Origin: Macrocystis pyrifera
Taxonomy: Eukaryota > Sar > Phaeophyceae > Laminariales > Laminariaceae
NCBI GenBank assembly: GCA_031763025.1
Contig: JASSKH010000022.1
Location: 12,390,081 to 12,454,080, forward strand
Direction of reading: 5' to 3'
Length of the DNA stretch: 64,000 nt
This document shows, piece after piece, positions 41,474 through 51,485 of the stretch; position 1 is the first letter of the stretch; each line of letters opens with the position of its first letter. Both the position numbers and the translations under genes were made by a program. The notes under the pieces were generated by a model. That model saw only the letters and a list, made by a program, of their open reading frames with translations. It had not been told where the DNA came from and ran no database searches.

Positions 41474-44161
41474 CCACGTGTGTCGCTTATCGTCCCCCTT
41501 GCGCCTACCGCCTGCTTACGATGACAGGACGAGCTACCCCCACTCGCAGACGCCGCCGCCCCACCACAGCCAGGCTTTTGGACTGCCTTTGCCAACAGCG
41601 TCGCGATGATCATTGCCACCGAGATAGGAGATAAGACGTGAGATACAGCGACAGAAGGGGCGGGGGGTAGAATATGGAGGGATCACGATGGCGAGGGGAG
41701 GGGGGGGCGTACTCATTTGTTGCTTGCCTTAGTCATTTGACCGTTGACCACGCATCCCTTTCGAGACGATGGCGAGGGGAGGGGGGGCGGGTTAGGCTGC
41801 CTTTGCCAGCATCTTTGCAGTGATCATTGCCACCGATATAGGTTAGGAGATAAGACATGATACACAGTGAGCTGGGGTAGAGTTTGGAGGGATTACGGGC
41901 CGCGGGAGGGGGGGGGCGGCTGTACTCATTCTCATGCATGGCCGTAGTCGTATGACCATAGACCCTCGCATCCCTACAATGCCGGGACGCAGAACGCGGG
42001 GCTTTCACCGACCCGGCATACATTGCTTGTACCAAGCGCGAAGCGCCGTGAGGTGTTGAGCGAGTCGCATGAAGGGTGAGCTGCATCCTACTAAGAACCG
42101 CTTGTGAGGCGGATTTTCGTGCATATGGATTACAGCTTCAATTAATTGATTTATTTTATGGTGTAGCCACTTCCAGAGACAGCAATGTCACTGCCTCGTG
42201 GGTGCCTTACCATATACACACCACGTGATAACCCCCCTTGTGCGGAGTTAATACTCTCCTGGCACAAAAATGATCTAACTTGACCGCCAGCCGTGGTAAC
42301 CGCCAAAAAAACAAAAACAAAAAAAACAAATGGTACCCTGGCTGCCTAGCTCACGCAGTGAGAGGCGTGTTTTACAGCGTCGTCGCCAACCGAGTCCAAC
42401 CCAACCTATATATACCAGGTATAATACAGGGGATGGGGGGGTGTATTCGATGTCATGAATGACCGTGGTCGTATGACCACAGACCCTCGCATCCCTACAA
42501 TGCCGGGACGGAGCATATCGGGTTTTCACCGACCAGGCAGACATTGCTTGCACCAAGCGCGAAGCGCCGTGAGGTGTCCGGCGAGTCCCATGAAGGGTAA
42601 GCTGCATCCTACTAAGAACCGCTTGTGAGGCGGACTTGCATATGGATGACAGCTTCAATGAGTTAGTTTAATTTCCGGTGTGGCCACTTCCAGAGACGGC
42701 AATGGGAGTACTATGTAACTGCTTCTTGGGTGCCTTACCTTGAACACTACGTGATACGATCAATTCCCTTGTGCAGAGTAAAGGTTCTTTACTTCGCACA
42801 AATGATCTAACTAGACGACCAGCTGTGGGCGACCGCCAAAATAAAAAATATAAAAAATAAAAAAAACGGTACCCTGGATGTCTCGCTCACGTAGCAAGCG
42901 GCATGTTTTACAGTGTCGTTGCCAACCGACGCCAACCCAACCCATATATAATATATAGCGGCGGGGGGGGGGGGTCTGGGGGAAGGAAGAGAGGGCGAAG
43001 AAAAGAGGAGGAGGAATTGGGGCTAGGGGGGGGGGGTCTGGAGGAGGGAAGAGAGGGCGAAGAAAAGAGGAGTGATTGGGGCGAAAGGGGGAGAGGAAAG
43101 GGTTGTGGAGGCAAGAGGGGAGGGAGGGAGCTAGAGAAAGGAGAAGAGGCGAAGAAAAGAGAAGGAGGGATTGGGCCAAGGTGAAGGCGGGCGCGGGCGA
43201 GGTAGACCAAGAATGGGTGCGGCGTCCAGATTGGTGTTGGTGAAAAAGCGTAATTCTGTGTACGGGTGTGTTTCGCACGGGTCCTGCGGGAGCTCATGGA
43301 GGGTTTATGCGAGATTTTGAGGCGTTTCCTGGTGGTGCCGGTTGTGGCACTGCTATACACGTGCGATGTTTGTTCCTGGGCAATTGTACCTTGCCCTACC
43401 GCAGCACTGCTGATCAGCAGCGCACAATGCGTCGAGGGTCAAGTTTCGATATGGGATACTTATATAAACCTTGGTGTGGAGGACAGGGTACGTAGATACC
43501 GTCAATCTCCGATCACAAATGCCAACCATGAAGATACGTTAACCAACGTCCGGTCTATGAGATCCGCCATCACTGATGGACCTTCATAACGGTTGACGTT
43601 CCGGCCATGAAGTCCGAACGCGCCAGGGAGAAAAGGGTCCTTCCACGAAAGGACCGGCACTCTCACAATTTCTATAAGTTATCTCCTTGCGAGACGCGAG
43701 GGAGGCTTGTGGAGGCACCTCCTTGCCACATATCACGAAAGAGAACGTGCACGTCAAGGCCTCGGCCAACCCCGTCAAAGACGAAGACAAGGCCGACACC
43801 GGCAACGGAGCCACCCTCCATATTGGCCCAGCTTCAACAAGATGGTTGAATTATACTGCACTGTAGTTGTGCTTTAGCCCTGACCTCGACCGCCTGGGAA
43901 TCTGCTCGGAATGAAGACGTGTTTCAGGCTTGGTGTCGACTACGTGTCAACCATTTTTTGGGGGCTGGGCCGAGTCCTGAGAACTGCTTGTATTGAAGAT
44001 GTGTTGAAGACTTCGTGTGGACTATCAACCATTTTTTCAGAGCTGGGCCAAGTCGTCAACAGCAGTACTGCCCCTTCCACCCTTCCCTCATCGCTACCCC
44101 CCCTGCCATCCCCCCCCCCCCCTTCGCCATCGTCCTCCCGCTTGACCCCCGCGCTACCCCC

Positions 44162-44211
<50 letters not shown>

Positions 44212-45480
44212 GCCGTCCCCCTCTCCACACACACCCCCCTCGCGAACCCCCCTCCATCTATCGCTCCCTCGCTCCTCCTCCCCCCCCCCCTCCCTCCCTC
44301 CTACCGCCTCCTTCGCTCCCGCACCCACCACCCTCCCACACGTAATAGATTTTTTATTGCCGCCATCATGGCCATGAGTTTCCCTCGCATGGCGGTATTC
44401 GGGGGTGCGGTGGGTGCGTTGGCGGTGATGACGGTGCTCTCTGCCGCCCTGGGCTTCGCGCTGCCTTCCATCTTGCCCAAGACTTACACGCACTACGCCA
44501 GCGCGGTGAGAAAGGTGTTCGTGGTGGTTGGGGGGTGGGGCGGTGGTGTGTGGGGGGGTGTGTGCTCATTATGATGCGTGGCCGTAGTCTGTGCTGGGGT
44601 TGGTGGTTGTGTTGGTGGCTTGCTCCTTCAGTGACGTTATTGTTCTATCTCTGACTCTCACTTACTATCTCTCGCTCCCCCTCTCTGTATCCCTCCCTCC
44701 CCCCGCCCTCCCTCTCCGTCTCCCGCTCTCTCTCCCTCCCTTTCCCCCCCCCCCCCCCCACTTCTCCTCTCCCTCACTCTCTCTCTCTCTCTCCTCCCTC
44801 CCCTCCCCTCCCCCCCCCCCCCCTCACTCTCCCTCTCCCTTTCCCCACCTCCTCTGTTTCCCCATTGTCGGTGTTCCACCTCTGCTCTTCGTCCGCTGTT
44901 ATCCCTCTCCTTCCGCACTGTCTGGTCTGTCTGTCTCGGGCTGTGTCGCCATGGTGCGCCCGGGCGTTGTTTGTTGGACAGCTCCTGTTCCTTTACTTCG
45001 GGCTAAGGATGCTGAAGGAAGGGATGGATTCGCACGGGGGGCCGTCAGAGGAGCTCACGGAGGTACTAAAATGCCATGACTGCTCTATAAGAAACCTGTT
45101 TGCTTCTTTGTTTTCGTTTCTATTACGGAAGGCCGGCCGTAGTTGATAGGACCTACGGTACACACAAAAACCTATATATTTACCTATTTTTACTAACAAT
45201 ATTTGGTCCTATTTACTATGGTCCCCCCGGTAATAGATTTATTTTCGTATTCTGAATCTCATGCTTATTGTATGCGCCCTTTCTTTCCAGGCGTTTATTT
45301 CCATTTTTTGCGTGTTTTTTCAGGCTCTTTCTGTATCTTGTAGAAATCCTTTTGTCTTGTATTTTTGTATTTTTGAATTTCGTGTTTTGTACCGGTATAG
45401 TTTTTGCTATTTTGCAGGTTTTGTCGGGTTTTATGTAGTTGGTGTTTTTTCCTTTTTCGCGTCCTTATTTTTTCCTCCTG

Positions 45481-45511
<31 letters not shown>

Positions 45512-47293
45512 GTCTGCCTGCGGTGGCACAAGCAGGCCTCCACAAGCTGGGGTTCGGCGCTGGGACAGTGGTAGGTAGGGCGTCGAAGCCCCGAAAATTT
45601 CAATTCACGAACGCGGTCGTGTCCTCTCCAGTCCGAGGGGCTGTTTACTATTAATACGACTTGCCCCACCTTGACGATAATTTTGTTTGAAACATACATA
45701 CCAGGTACATACCTGGTAGTTGACTGTAAAAACCCAACCCCGACCTTCTGGGAAATTTCTGGGTCACCTCGGAATTTTATCGGAACGAAAATGTGAGGGA
45801 GGAGAACCTACTGTCGTGTGGACTTTTTACTATCAGATCAATCGTTCTGTCGCTAATGTAAGATGTGATGAGGAAGTTTCTGCTGTAGTGTGGGCTATCA
45901 ACCATTCTGTGGCTGATACATGTTTTTTTTTTTTTTTCATGTATCTGGTGGATGAACACGCACGTGACGAAGGAATTTAAGAGCGGACGATCTGTAACGA
46001 TGTGTACGAGGGTATCGATAGTATTTCACAGCAAAGGTACCCCGTCTGTGTACGTACCAGAATACAACTGCTGTGCGTGGTACTGCTGCTGTAGAACCGT
46101 AACAGGTATAACGCATATCACACCCGGGTGATAAGATAGCACACCCCCTGGGACGAATTTCAGACCCGGTTACCTCCAAAACACGGGGGGGCACACACAA
46201 CGAAAATGGCGGCTTCGGAACGGTTTCGTCGAGAAGGTTGGTTGCATCTTAAGACGCTTCGCTCGTCGTACTCAGTACGCCCTCCCAGCCGGTAAGAAAC
46301 CCAGCTTTGAAAATCGTCCGCGAGGGGGGGTGGGGTGTGTTATCTTATCACCCTAGGGTGATAGTGCCGTACGGTAGCAGTTACCGCTCTGTCCTGTAAT
46401 ATAAGCACCGTTTGGATTAGATATGAATATACAAAAGGCCCCTCCCTGTATCTAGGGACACAGCAGTGGTGCATCATCTCGTATGTATGCCGTACACGAG
46501 TGTACCAGGTTTATGTCTCTTGGCCCTTTTAGGACACGAGTCCCGTTTTGGGGACAGACTACTTGGAATTAGACTGGTTTGTCCCCAAAACGGGACCGGT
46601 GTCCTAAAAGAGTTCAAGCAGTCTCTCGCTCGGTCGAACCGGAAAACATTCCACGGATTGGGGAGACAAGACCATCGATACCCGACACCCGCCTCAATAC
46701 TATCGTAAATTTCTCAGGATTGAATACAAGTAGACGTCTTGCAGTATTCATTACCGTTTTCTACGTACGTACGCGTATATATAGCCCACGTTTGCCTGGT
46801 GGGGGGTGAAGGCGTACGTTTCTTCCTCATGTGCATTTTCTGTTGTATACATAGAACACGTTTTTCGTCGGTTGGGGTCTGTACCGTACAGATCTTGCAC
46901 CGAAACGTCGCGCGACCGCAGGTCAGGGCCCTGATGATCTAGATCGTGATATATCTGTAGATGATCTATCTGTAGATGATCTATCCGTAGATGATCTATC
47001 TGTAGATGATATATCCGTAGATGATCTATCTGTAGATGATATATCTGCAAATGATGTATCTGTAGATGATATATCTGCCTGTGGCGCGAACTGTTGACTG
47101 TTGCTGCTGTTATATATACAAGGTGGAGGAAGAGTTGACGAAGAAGAACGAGGGGGAGCCCAAGAAGGTTGACGAGTTCGACGTGGAAGGGGGTGGGGGG
47201 GGGTTGGGGAACGGCTCTAGGCGATCAAGCGCCAAGAAGACTCTGTCGCAGGTGAGAAACAGACGAAGGCGTTTCGTGCTCGGTGAAGGAGGA

Positions 47294-47332
<39 letters not shown>

Positions 47333-49291
47333 GGGGGACCGGGGGGGTGGAGGGGGGGGAGACTCTGCGGGAGGTGATAATTCGGCAAAGGTGTTGCGTT
47401 GCGTACACGGGGGCGGGGGGGGGGGGGGGGGGGGGGGGAGGGGGCAGAATCTGTCGGGGGTGATAGCCGAACGGAGGAGGCACCCTGTGCTTGGGGGCAG
47501 GGGGGACAAAGTGAGCGGGGGCTGCTGGTATACGGAGAGGTAACGCACATGTGACACATTCATCTATTGTGTTGATTGGTCGATTGAATGATGGCAGCTC
47601 GGCAGCATCAACACTACGCCCAGCCCGGCTCACAAGCGTTTTTTTGTTTTTTTTTTTTTTGGTCACCACGGCTGGCGGTCAAGTTGGATCATTTTTGTGC
47701 CGGGAGAACATTATCTCCGCACATGGAGGATGATCTTATCAAGTAATGTGTACCAGGTATATGGTAAGGCACCCACGAGGCAGTTACATGATAAACCCAT
47801 TGCTGTCTGGAAGTGGCCACACCAGAAAATATATCAATTGGTTGACGCTGTCATCCATGTGCAAGAAATCCGCGTCAAAGGCGGTTCTTAGTAGGATGCA
47901 GCCCACCCTTCATGCGACTCGCCCAACATCTCACGGCGCTTCACGCTTGGTTGAAGCAAGGTCTGCCTGGTCGGTGAAAACCCGACGTTCCATCCCGGCA
48001 TCGTAGAGATGCAAGGGTCTATGCTCAATCGACTACGGTCATGCATGACGTGACTACCTCCCCCCCTGGCTCGAAAGGGATGCGTGGTCAATGGTCAAAT
48101 GACTAAGGCTAGCAACAAATGAGTTCACCCCCGCCTCCCGTCTCCATCACTCCACTGCCTCGCCACCTCCCGTCCCCTCATACCCCCCCCGGTCCCCGTC
48201 CCCGTCGGCAGGTGCTGACAATGTCTTTCACGATGACATTTTTGGCGGAATGGGGGGACCGGTCGCAGATTGCGACGATCGCGTTAGCCACAAACAAGGA
48301 CCCCTTCGGGGTAACCGCCGGGGGCATTGTTGGGCACTCGATGTGCACGGGCATGGCGGTCATCGGGGGGAGGATGCTGGCGGCGAGGTGAGAGGGCGGT
48401 GGGTCGATGTGGTGTCGCCGGGAGATGAGGGGGCACACAACAGTAGTGGTGGTGGTGGTGGTGGTGGTGGTGGTGGTGATAGTTAGCGTGGTATCGATGA
48501 CATTGGGGATGGGTGTACTAGAGTGGGTGATGGCGATGTGTTAGATTGCTGTGCGTACGAAGGATACGACGGAGAGGTAACCGATTCCCGCTTGGCGATC
48601 GACGACGCCGAGTCTACAGCAGATATATTCCGTGATCTTGTGTGTGTGATGTACAGTGAGAGCCTTTATGTGTATAAAGTCTGCGTGATCTAGCACGTGT
48701 TTCCTGGGTTGGAGCTGTACTGTACACAGATAGATGCTGCACAATTTATCGCAATGGCAGGTGAGGAACTAGATCATGTACTACTGCTGTGTACAGATAG
48801 ATAAGTGATATGTCGGAGGTGCGGAAGGAGTTAACAAGGGTGTGCATTTTTTTTCCCCTCTCCCTTGATAGTGACGGCGGTATACCAGGTATACGTGATG
48901 GCGTTTTTGAGGAGGGTAGTATTGGCGGTAGTGGTGACGACAGTAATTTGTACCAGGTATTTTTTAGGTGTCTGTGTTTTGTCTCCTCGGCCATGCTCCT
49001 CTTTGTTTTCGCCTCTATTCCCGTACTATGCCGGTTGGACTGGGCACTCATGCCCCCTCCCCACCTTGTCCCCTAATCCCGGGTGTTCGTTTTTTTTTTT
49101 TTTTTTTTCGTTTTTGTTCGTTTTCTTTCGCTTTTTTATTTTGTTCCCCTTTTTTTTTGTCCTTCGCTTTTGTTCTGTTTTTTTTTTTTGTCTTTCGTTT
49201 TTCGCCCAGGATCTCTGAGAAGACCGTCCATCTGATTGGCGGAGCGCTCTTCCTAGTTTTTGGCTTGCATGCCCTGTTGTTCGGAGCATAG
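37013..49291 (+). CDS. GDT1: GDT1/TMEM165 family (UPF0016) cation/proton transporter, 7 exons, complete model
   Basis: Seven exons with matching phases give 287 residues; yeast Gdt1 is 280 and human TMEM165 is 324. Order: signal peptide (residues about 10-35, cleavage near AMA|QP), a first hydrophobic repeat with the family motif ATEIGDKTFFIAAIMA, more membrane segments (FPRMAVFGGAVGAL; ALGFALPSILPKTYTHYAS; LLFLYFGLRMLKEGM), a charged central loop, a second repeat with FLAEWGDRSQ, and final segments ending HALLFGA. The paired E-x-G-D-[KR]-[TS] motifs line the Ca2+/Mn2+ site. Family members exchange Ca2+ or Mn2+ for H+ in the Golgi, supplying Mn2+ for glycosylation; in photosynthetic organisms related proteins act in the chloroplast envelope. 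A secretory-type signal peptide favours the Golgi, but bipartite plastid targeting cannot be excluded. Confidence 0.95.
38533..38566 (+). repeat. (CA)n microsatellite
   Basis: Seventeen CA units, 13 bp from an M1 MITE. Confidence 0.9.
38579..38688. mobile_element. TA-target MITE (M1), clean copy
   Basis: TTACGGGGGACCATAGTAAA..TTTACTATGGTCCCCCG, a 23-bp inverted terminus with full pairing of the outer part. Confidence 0.9.
40493..40597. mobile_element. TA-target MITE (M1)
   Basis: TTGCGGGGGGGCATGGTAAA..ACTGTGGTCCCCCGTAA. Confidence 0.85.
40796..40932 (+). repeat. Family A repeat, diverged
   Basis: GTGTCTCTGTAGTGTGTGTG..GAACGGTTTAATGTGGAGAA. About 80-85% like the other copies by eye. Confidence 0.75.
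41044..41148. mobile_element. TA-target MITE (M1)
   Basis: TTACGGGGGTCTATAGTTAA..TTAACTATGGACCCCCGTAA, flanked by TA on both sides. Confidence 0.9.
41440..41470 (+). repeat. poly-C tract beside GDT1 exon 2
   Basis: About 30 C, 58 bp before the exon. It may extend the pyrimidine tract of the acceptor. Confidence 0.85.
41528..41637 (+). CDS. GDT1: GDT1 exon 2: first ExGD motif
   Basis: 110 nt after ACGATGACAG. Encodes DELPPLADAAAPPQPGFWTA, then AMIIATEIGDKT. Ends AAGAC|GTGAGA, the codon being completed by A of exon 3. Phase 0 start fits exon 1 directly, although an extra small exon cannot be ruled out. Confidence 0.93.
41710..41772 (+). repeat. Family E short repeat
   Basis: GTACTCATTTGTTGCTTGCC..CACGCATCCCTTTCGAGACG. 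Other copies at 52297-52360, 55127-55190, 48065-48124 (minus) and 53465-53525 (minus). It is usually attached to a poly-G tract and a family D unit. Confidence 0.75.
41790..41870 (+). pseudogene. Decayed duplicate of the 3' part of GDT1 exon 2
   Basis: GCTGCCTTTGCCAGCATCTT..GATCATTGCCACCGATATAGG repeats 41573-41637 about 217 bp downstream. A 'TTAG' insertion gives an in-frame TAG right after the ATDIG stretch. The donor position reads ATGATA where the true exon has GTGAGA. The similarity continues into the intron up to the G tract. Confidence 0.88.
41925..42415 (+). repeat. Family D unit, full copy
   Basis: From 'CTCATGCATGGCCGTAGTCG' to 'CCAACCTATATATACCAGG', with an A/C-interrupted tract near 42305-42330. 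Confidence 0.88.
42435..42955 (+). repeat. Family D unit, full copy, tandem to the previous one
   Basis: Starts 15-20 bp after the preceding unit, separated by 'ATACAGGGGATGGGGGG', so the two are head to tail. Ends 'CCAACCCATATATAATATAT'. Confidence 0.88.
42960..43170 (+). repeat. GGAAGAGAGGGCGAAG-type G/A-rich repeat
   Basis: A unit of about 65 bp (GGTCTGG..GGGAAGAGAGGGCGAAGAAAAGAGGAG) occurs two to three times after a family D end. Confidence 0.75.
43700..44060 (+). other. Intronic segment with an orphan open stretch and an 85-bp direct repeat
   Basis: A plus-strand stretch at about 43712-43850 reads ENVHVKASANPVKDEDKADT without low-complexity bias, but it has no recognised family. From 43908 a unit 'GAAGACGTGTT..GTCAACCATTTTTTGGGGGCTGGGCC' is repeated at about 43995. 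Confidence 0.35.
44085..44330 (+). repeat. C-rich region with a 43-nt poly-C
   Basis: CCCCTCCC repeats with an uninterrupted C run at about 44166-44208, directly before GDT1 exon 3. Confidence 0.88.
44349..44505 (+). CDS. GDT1: GDT1 exon 3: membrane segments 1-3
   Basis: 157 nt after ACACGTAATAG. Encodes FFIAAIMAMSFPRMAVFGGA, then ALAVMTVLSAALGFALPSIL and PKTYTHYASA. Ends GCG|GTGAGA in phase 0. Confidence 0.96.
44982..45062 (+). CDS. GDT1: GDT1 exon 4
   Basis: 27 codons after TTGTTGGACAG. Encodes LLFLYFGLRMLKEGMDSHGG, then PSEELTE. Ends GAG|GTACTA; the donor is weaker than the others but the frame and family alignment support it. Confidence 0.94.
45123..45233. mobile_element. TA-target MITE (M1)
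   Basis: TTACGGAAGGCCGGCCGTAG..ACTATGGTCCCCCCGGTAA with TA on both sides. It lies 60 bp after the GDT1 exon 4 donor. Confidence 0.85.
45486..45512 (+). repeat. poly-G tract
   Basis: About 27 G within GDT1 intron 4. Confidence 0.88.
46128..46362. mobile_element. Family G element with TIRs (copy 2)
   Basis: Inverted termini TGATAAGATAGCACACCCC and GGGGTGTGTTATCTTATCA. Each is followed outside by a small palindrome (CACCCGGGTG left, CACCCTAGGGTG right). The interior carries a pair of CTTAAGACG-like and TCGTACTCAGTACG palindromes. No coding capacity. Confidence 0.82.
46527..46610. mobile_element. Short fold-back element (family C), best copy
   Basis: TTTTAGGACACGAGTCCCG..CGGGACCGGTGTCCTAAAA with near-perfect 36-nt arms. 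Confidence 0.88.
46961..47080 (+). repeat. 15-bp tandem array, 8 units
   Basis: Unit GTAGATGATCTATCT with C/T, C/A variants. It grows out of the family F repeat (see 53036-53240), which contains the same GATCTATCTG word, and ends 43 bp before GDT1 exon 5. Confidence 0.9.
47123..47251 (+). CDS. GDT1: GDT1 exon 5: charged cytosolic loop
   Basis: 43 codons after ATATACAAG. Encodes VEEELTKKNEGEPKKVDEFD, a Gly run, and SRRSSAKKTLSQ. Ends CAG|GTGAGA. This matches the acidic/basic loop between the two GDT1 repeats. The Gly run comes from a G tract, so its length may vary. Confidence 0.9.
47296..47440 (+). repeat. poly-G tracts after GDT1 exon 5
   Basis: Two G runs of about 35 and 27 within 150 bp, just downstream of the exon 5 donor. 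Confidence 0.88.
47635..48055 (-). repeat. Family D unit, minus strand
   Basis: From the T tract at 47640 to 'CTACGGTCATGCATGACG'. Contains 'CAAAGGCGGTTCTTAGTAGG' and 'GGTCGGTGAAAACCCGACG'. A family E copy follows at 48065-48124. Confidence 0.85.
48212..48387 (+). CDS. GDT1: GDT1 exon 6: second ExGD motif
   Basis: 176 nt after CCCGTCGGCAG. Encodes VLTMSFTMTFLAEWGDRSQI, then ALATNKDPFGVTAGGIVGHS and GMAVIGGRMLAA. Ends GCGAG|GTGAGA. Confidence 0.97.
48442..48480 (+). repeat. (GGT)n microsatellite
   Basis: Thirteen GGT/GTG units, about 55 bp after the GDT1 exon 6 donor. Confidence 0.9.
48640..48800 (+). repeat. Family F repeat (GATCTGTAC-type), diverged
   Basis: TGCGTGATCTAGCACGTGTTTCC, then TACTGTACACAGATAGATGC and GGCAGGTGAGGAACTAGATCAT, as in 53036-53240. 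Confidence 0.7.
49210..49291 (+). CDS. GDT1: GDT1 exon 7: last membrane segment and stop
   Basis: 82 nt after TTTCGCCCAG. Encodes ISEKTVHLIGGALFLVFGLH, then ALLFGA and TAG at 49289-49291. The preceding T-rich stretch (49090-49200) forms a long pyrimidine tract. Confidence 0.96.
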
Positions 49292-50740
49292 GTACTACTA
49301 CTGTAGAGGCTCGGCCCTGAAAAAAAGTTCTGGTAAAATAAATGTACGAGTTATGTAGCTTCAGGAGAAGGAGAAAGAGAGAAAACATTCAACCGATGGT
49401 GGGATGGGTGCACTCTCTTGTCGTGCATGCAGGGGCACGAAGGCAGGCGTAAAAGAAGTTCAACGTATTTACGTTCGTTTATTTTCTTGTACCAATTCGG
49501 CTACCCATCCATGATTTCTCACCACGACCCGATTCGATCGATGGCGGTGGCGAGGAGGGGGGAGGAAGGGGGCCGAAAATTAGGAGGGGGGGGGGGGGGG
49601 CAGTTAGGAGGGGTTGGGGGGCAGGGGGGGGGGCGAGTTGACTCGCCCATTCCGGGGGTGTGAGGGTATCGTGGGGGCTGGGGCTTCCAATCGACGCCGA
49701 TCCGATGTTATCGGTCCAGTTCAATCCAATCCCGTCGAGCTTTAATGCAATCCTGTTGTGTATTATTCCGGTTCCGAATTTTGTCCTATTCGGAAGTTAT
49801 CCGGGTGCCGATATACCTGGTAAGGTGCTTTCTGTGGCGGATTATCCTCTGTATTTACTGACTTTACCGTCAACTGGTGTGAAACACCCCCCGGCATACC
49901 GTTCCATGTCTGGCTTGCCCATCGGACGGACATTAACAAAAAAAATCCGAACTACCTGTAGGTTTAAAACCTACCGGTATTAGACCATGATTTTTCTGAT
50001 GATGATGATGATGATGATGAAATTGACGGTTGTAGTGATGACGATGACGATGATGATTGATGATGTACCAGCAGCTCGAGGTCACAAAGAAGACAGGCTA
50101 AAAAATCGTCCTGATGGAAGAATTCTGCTGTACGTGCACAGCGCTACCCGGCAACGGTAAAACTACGGGCCGTGGTATACCACCCTCTTTTACCACTTAC
50201 AAACCGAACGGCTCCATGCTCGTGGTATGATTGATGCGGAACACCCGAGAAATTGAAGAACCGACAGGAGGAGTTATTACTTGAGGTAACGATAAGAAAA
50301 GTGGGCACGAAAAAAGGAATGCACAGGAAACGGAAAACGAAAAAAAAAGCAGAAAAAAACAAACACGAGGCAGTGAACGTGATGACACAAAACAACACAT
50401 AAAAAAGTAGTATAAAAACGCGAATTATGTAGGGGTACGTAAATTCTCGGTCGAGAAGAAAGAGGAGCACCCCTGTCATACTTGCGGTCAGATTTTTTTT
50501 TGTCCAAGAAGTCTTGTCACAGGGAAATGCGTCCCCTTTGGTGACAGGCGCCTGAAGTACAGTACTATATCCGGGTATCCCTCTGGCATTGAACAATAAG
50601 TACCACGGAGGACGGAGTAAATGGGACCAAATTTTGTTAGTAAAAATAGGTTTTTGTGTGTACCGCAGGTGCTATTTACTATGGTCCTCCGTAATAGCAC
50701 GTTTCGTTAGCACCCTGGGCCATGATAGGATTGTTCCTGT
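49292..50740. other. Downstream flank of GDT1
   Basis: No gene recognised. Contains a G-rich stretch (49555-49640), a GAT microsatellite (49998-50065) and an M1 MITE (50602-50694). Confidence 0.5.
50602..50694. mobile_element. TA-target MITE (M1), shortened core
   Basis: ACGGAGGACGGAGTAAATGG..TACTATGGTCCTCCGTAA. The core is about 12 bp shorter than usual. Confidence 0.82.
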
Positions 50741-50743
50741 TAC

Positions 50744-51274
50744 TGCAGGACCGCAGCCCCGCTTGGGGACAAACTGCTTATAGGCCAATTCTTGTGCAGT
50801 CGGGTTTACAGTCAGGTGGAAATGATGCTATCGGCACGTTCGCACGACCTTTTGCCCCGAAAAGGTGCGAAACTGCTGTTTCTCGCCCCTCAAAGAGTTG
50901 GACTTTTCTCCAAGACCTATCTGAGGCTGTTTCCCGCTTCTCCGGGTGCCCAGTTGCAGGAAATCACCGTCGGTACTTTTCCGCTCCAACTGGGCAAAAT
51001 ACGATAACAATGCCCGATTGAATCGGAAAAGTACCGGCGGTGTTTCCTGCAACTGGACACACCTGGAGAAGCGGGAAACAGCTCTAGATAGGTCTTGGAG
51101 AAAAGTGCAACTCTTTCCGAGGCGAGAAACAGCAGTTTCGCACATTTTTCGGGGCAAAAGCTCTCGCGTGAGCGTGCCGATCGCACCATTTCCAACTGAC
51201 TGCAAACCCGACTGCGTAAGAACTGGCCTTAGGCCTGGAGTTGTTTGTGTCCTCAAAAACGGGACTGCAGTCCT
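50744..51274. mobile_element. 530-bp fold-back element (long palindrome of family C)
   Basis: Two arms of about 250 bp are inverted repeats of one another around a centre near 51005. Matching blocks include GCACGTTCGCACGACC/GCGTGAGCGTGC, GAAACTGCTGTTTCTCGCC/GCGAGAAACAGCAGTTTCGC, and GTTGCAGGAAATCACCG/CGGTGTTTCCTGCAAC. The outermost ends match the short elements at 34152, 35456 and 46527 (GGACTGCAGTCC; CTTGGGGACAAAC). No coding capacity. Confidence 0.9.
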
Positions 51275-51485
51275 CGCACAAGGTTTTTTGTCTAATAAAC
51301 CTGCATAACTTCTCGACCGTCAATTTTTTTAGAAGCAGGTGAGGTCGTATCTATACATGGAGGAGCTGAAGTGAGGATAGTACGTTACTGATCCCCATTT
51401 CATGGATTAGATAGGTCATGCCCGATTTGTAATTTCGTGCACGAATTACTGCTGAACCACCACTTGTGATACACCTGGTAATATA

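Larger units (their letters stand above)
37142..41527 (+). other. 4.4-kb first intron of GDT1
   Basis: No exon is needed here for phase. A short plus-strand open stretch around 39028-39190 (acidic GLEDEDEEEKG) might be an extra or alternative exon but has no family support. The intron holds M1 MITEs, a family A copy and a CA microsatellite. Confidence 0.5.

Noticed and set aside
43908-44377. Pro-rich plus-strand frames before GDT1 exon 3
   Set aside because: Generated by poly-C; the exon proper begins at 44349 with a clear acceptor.
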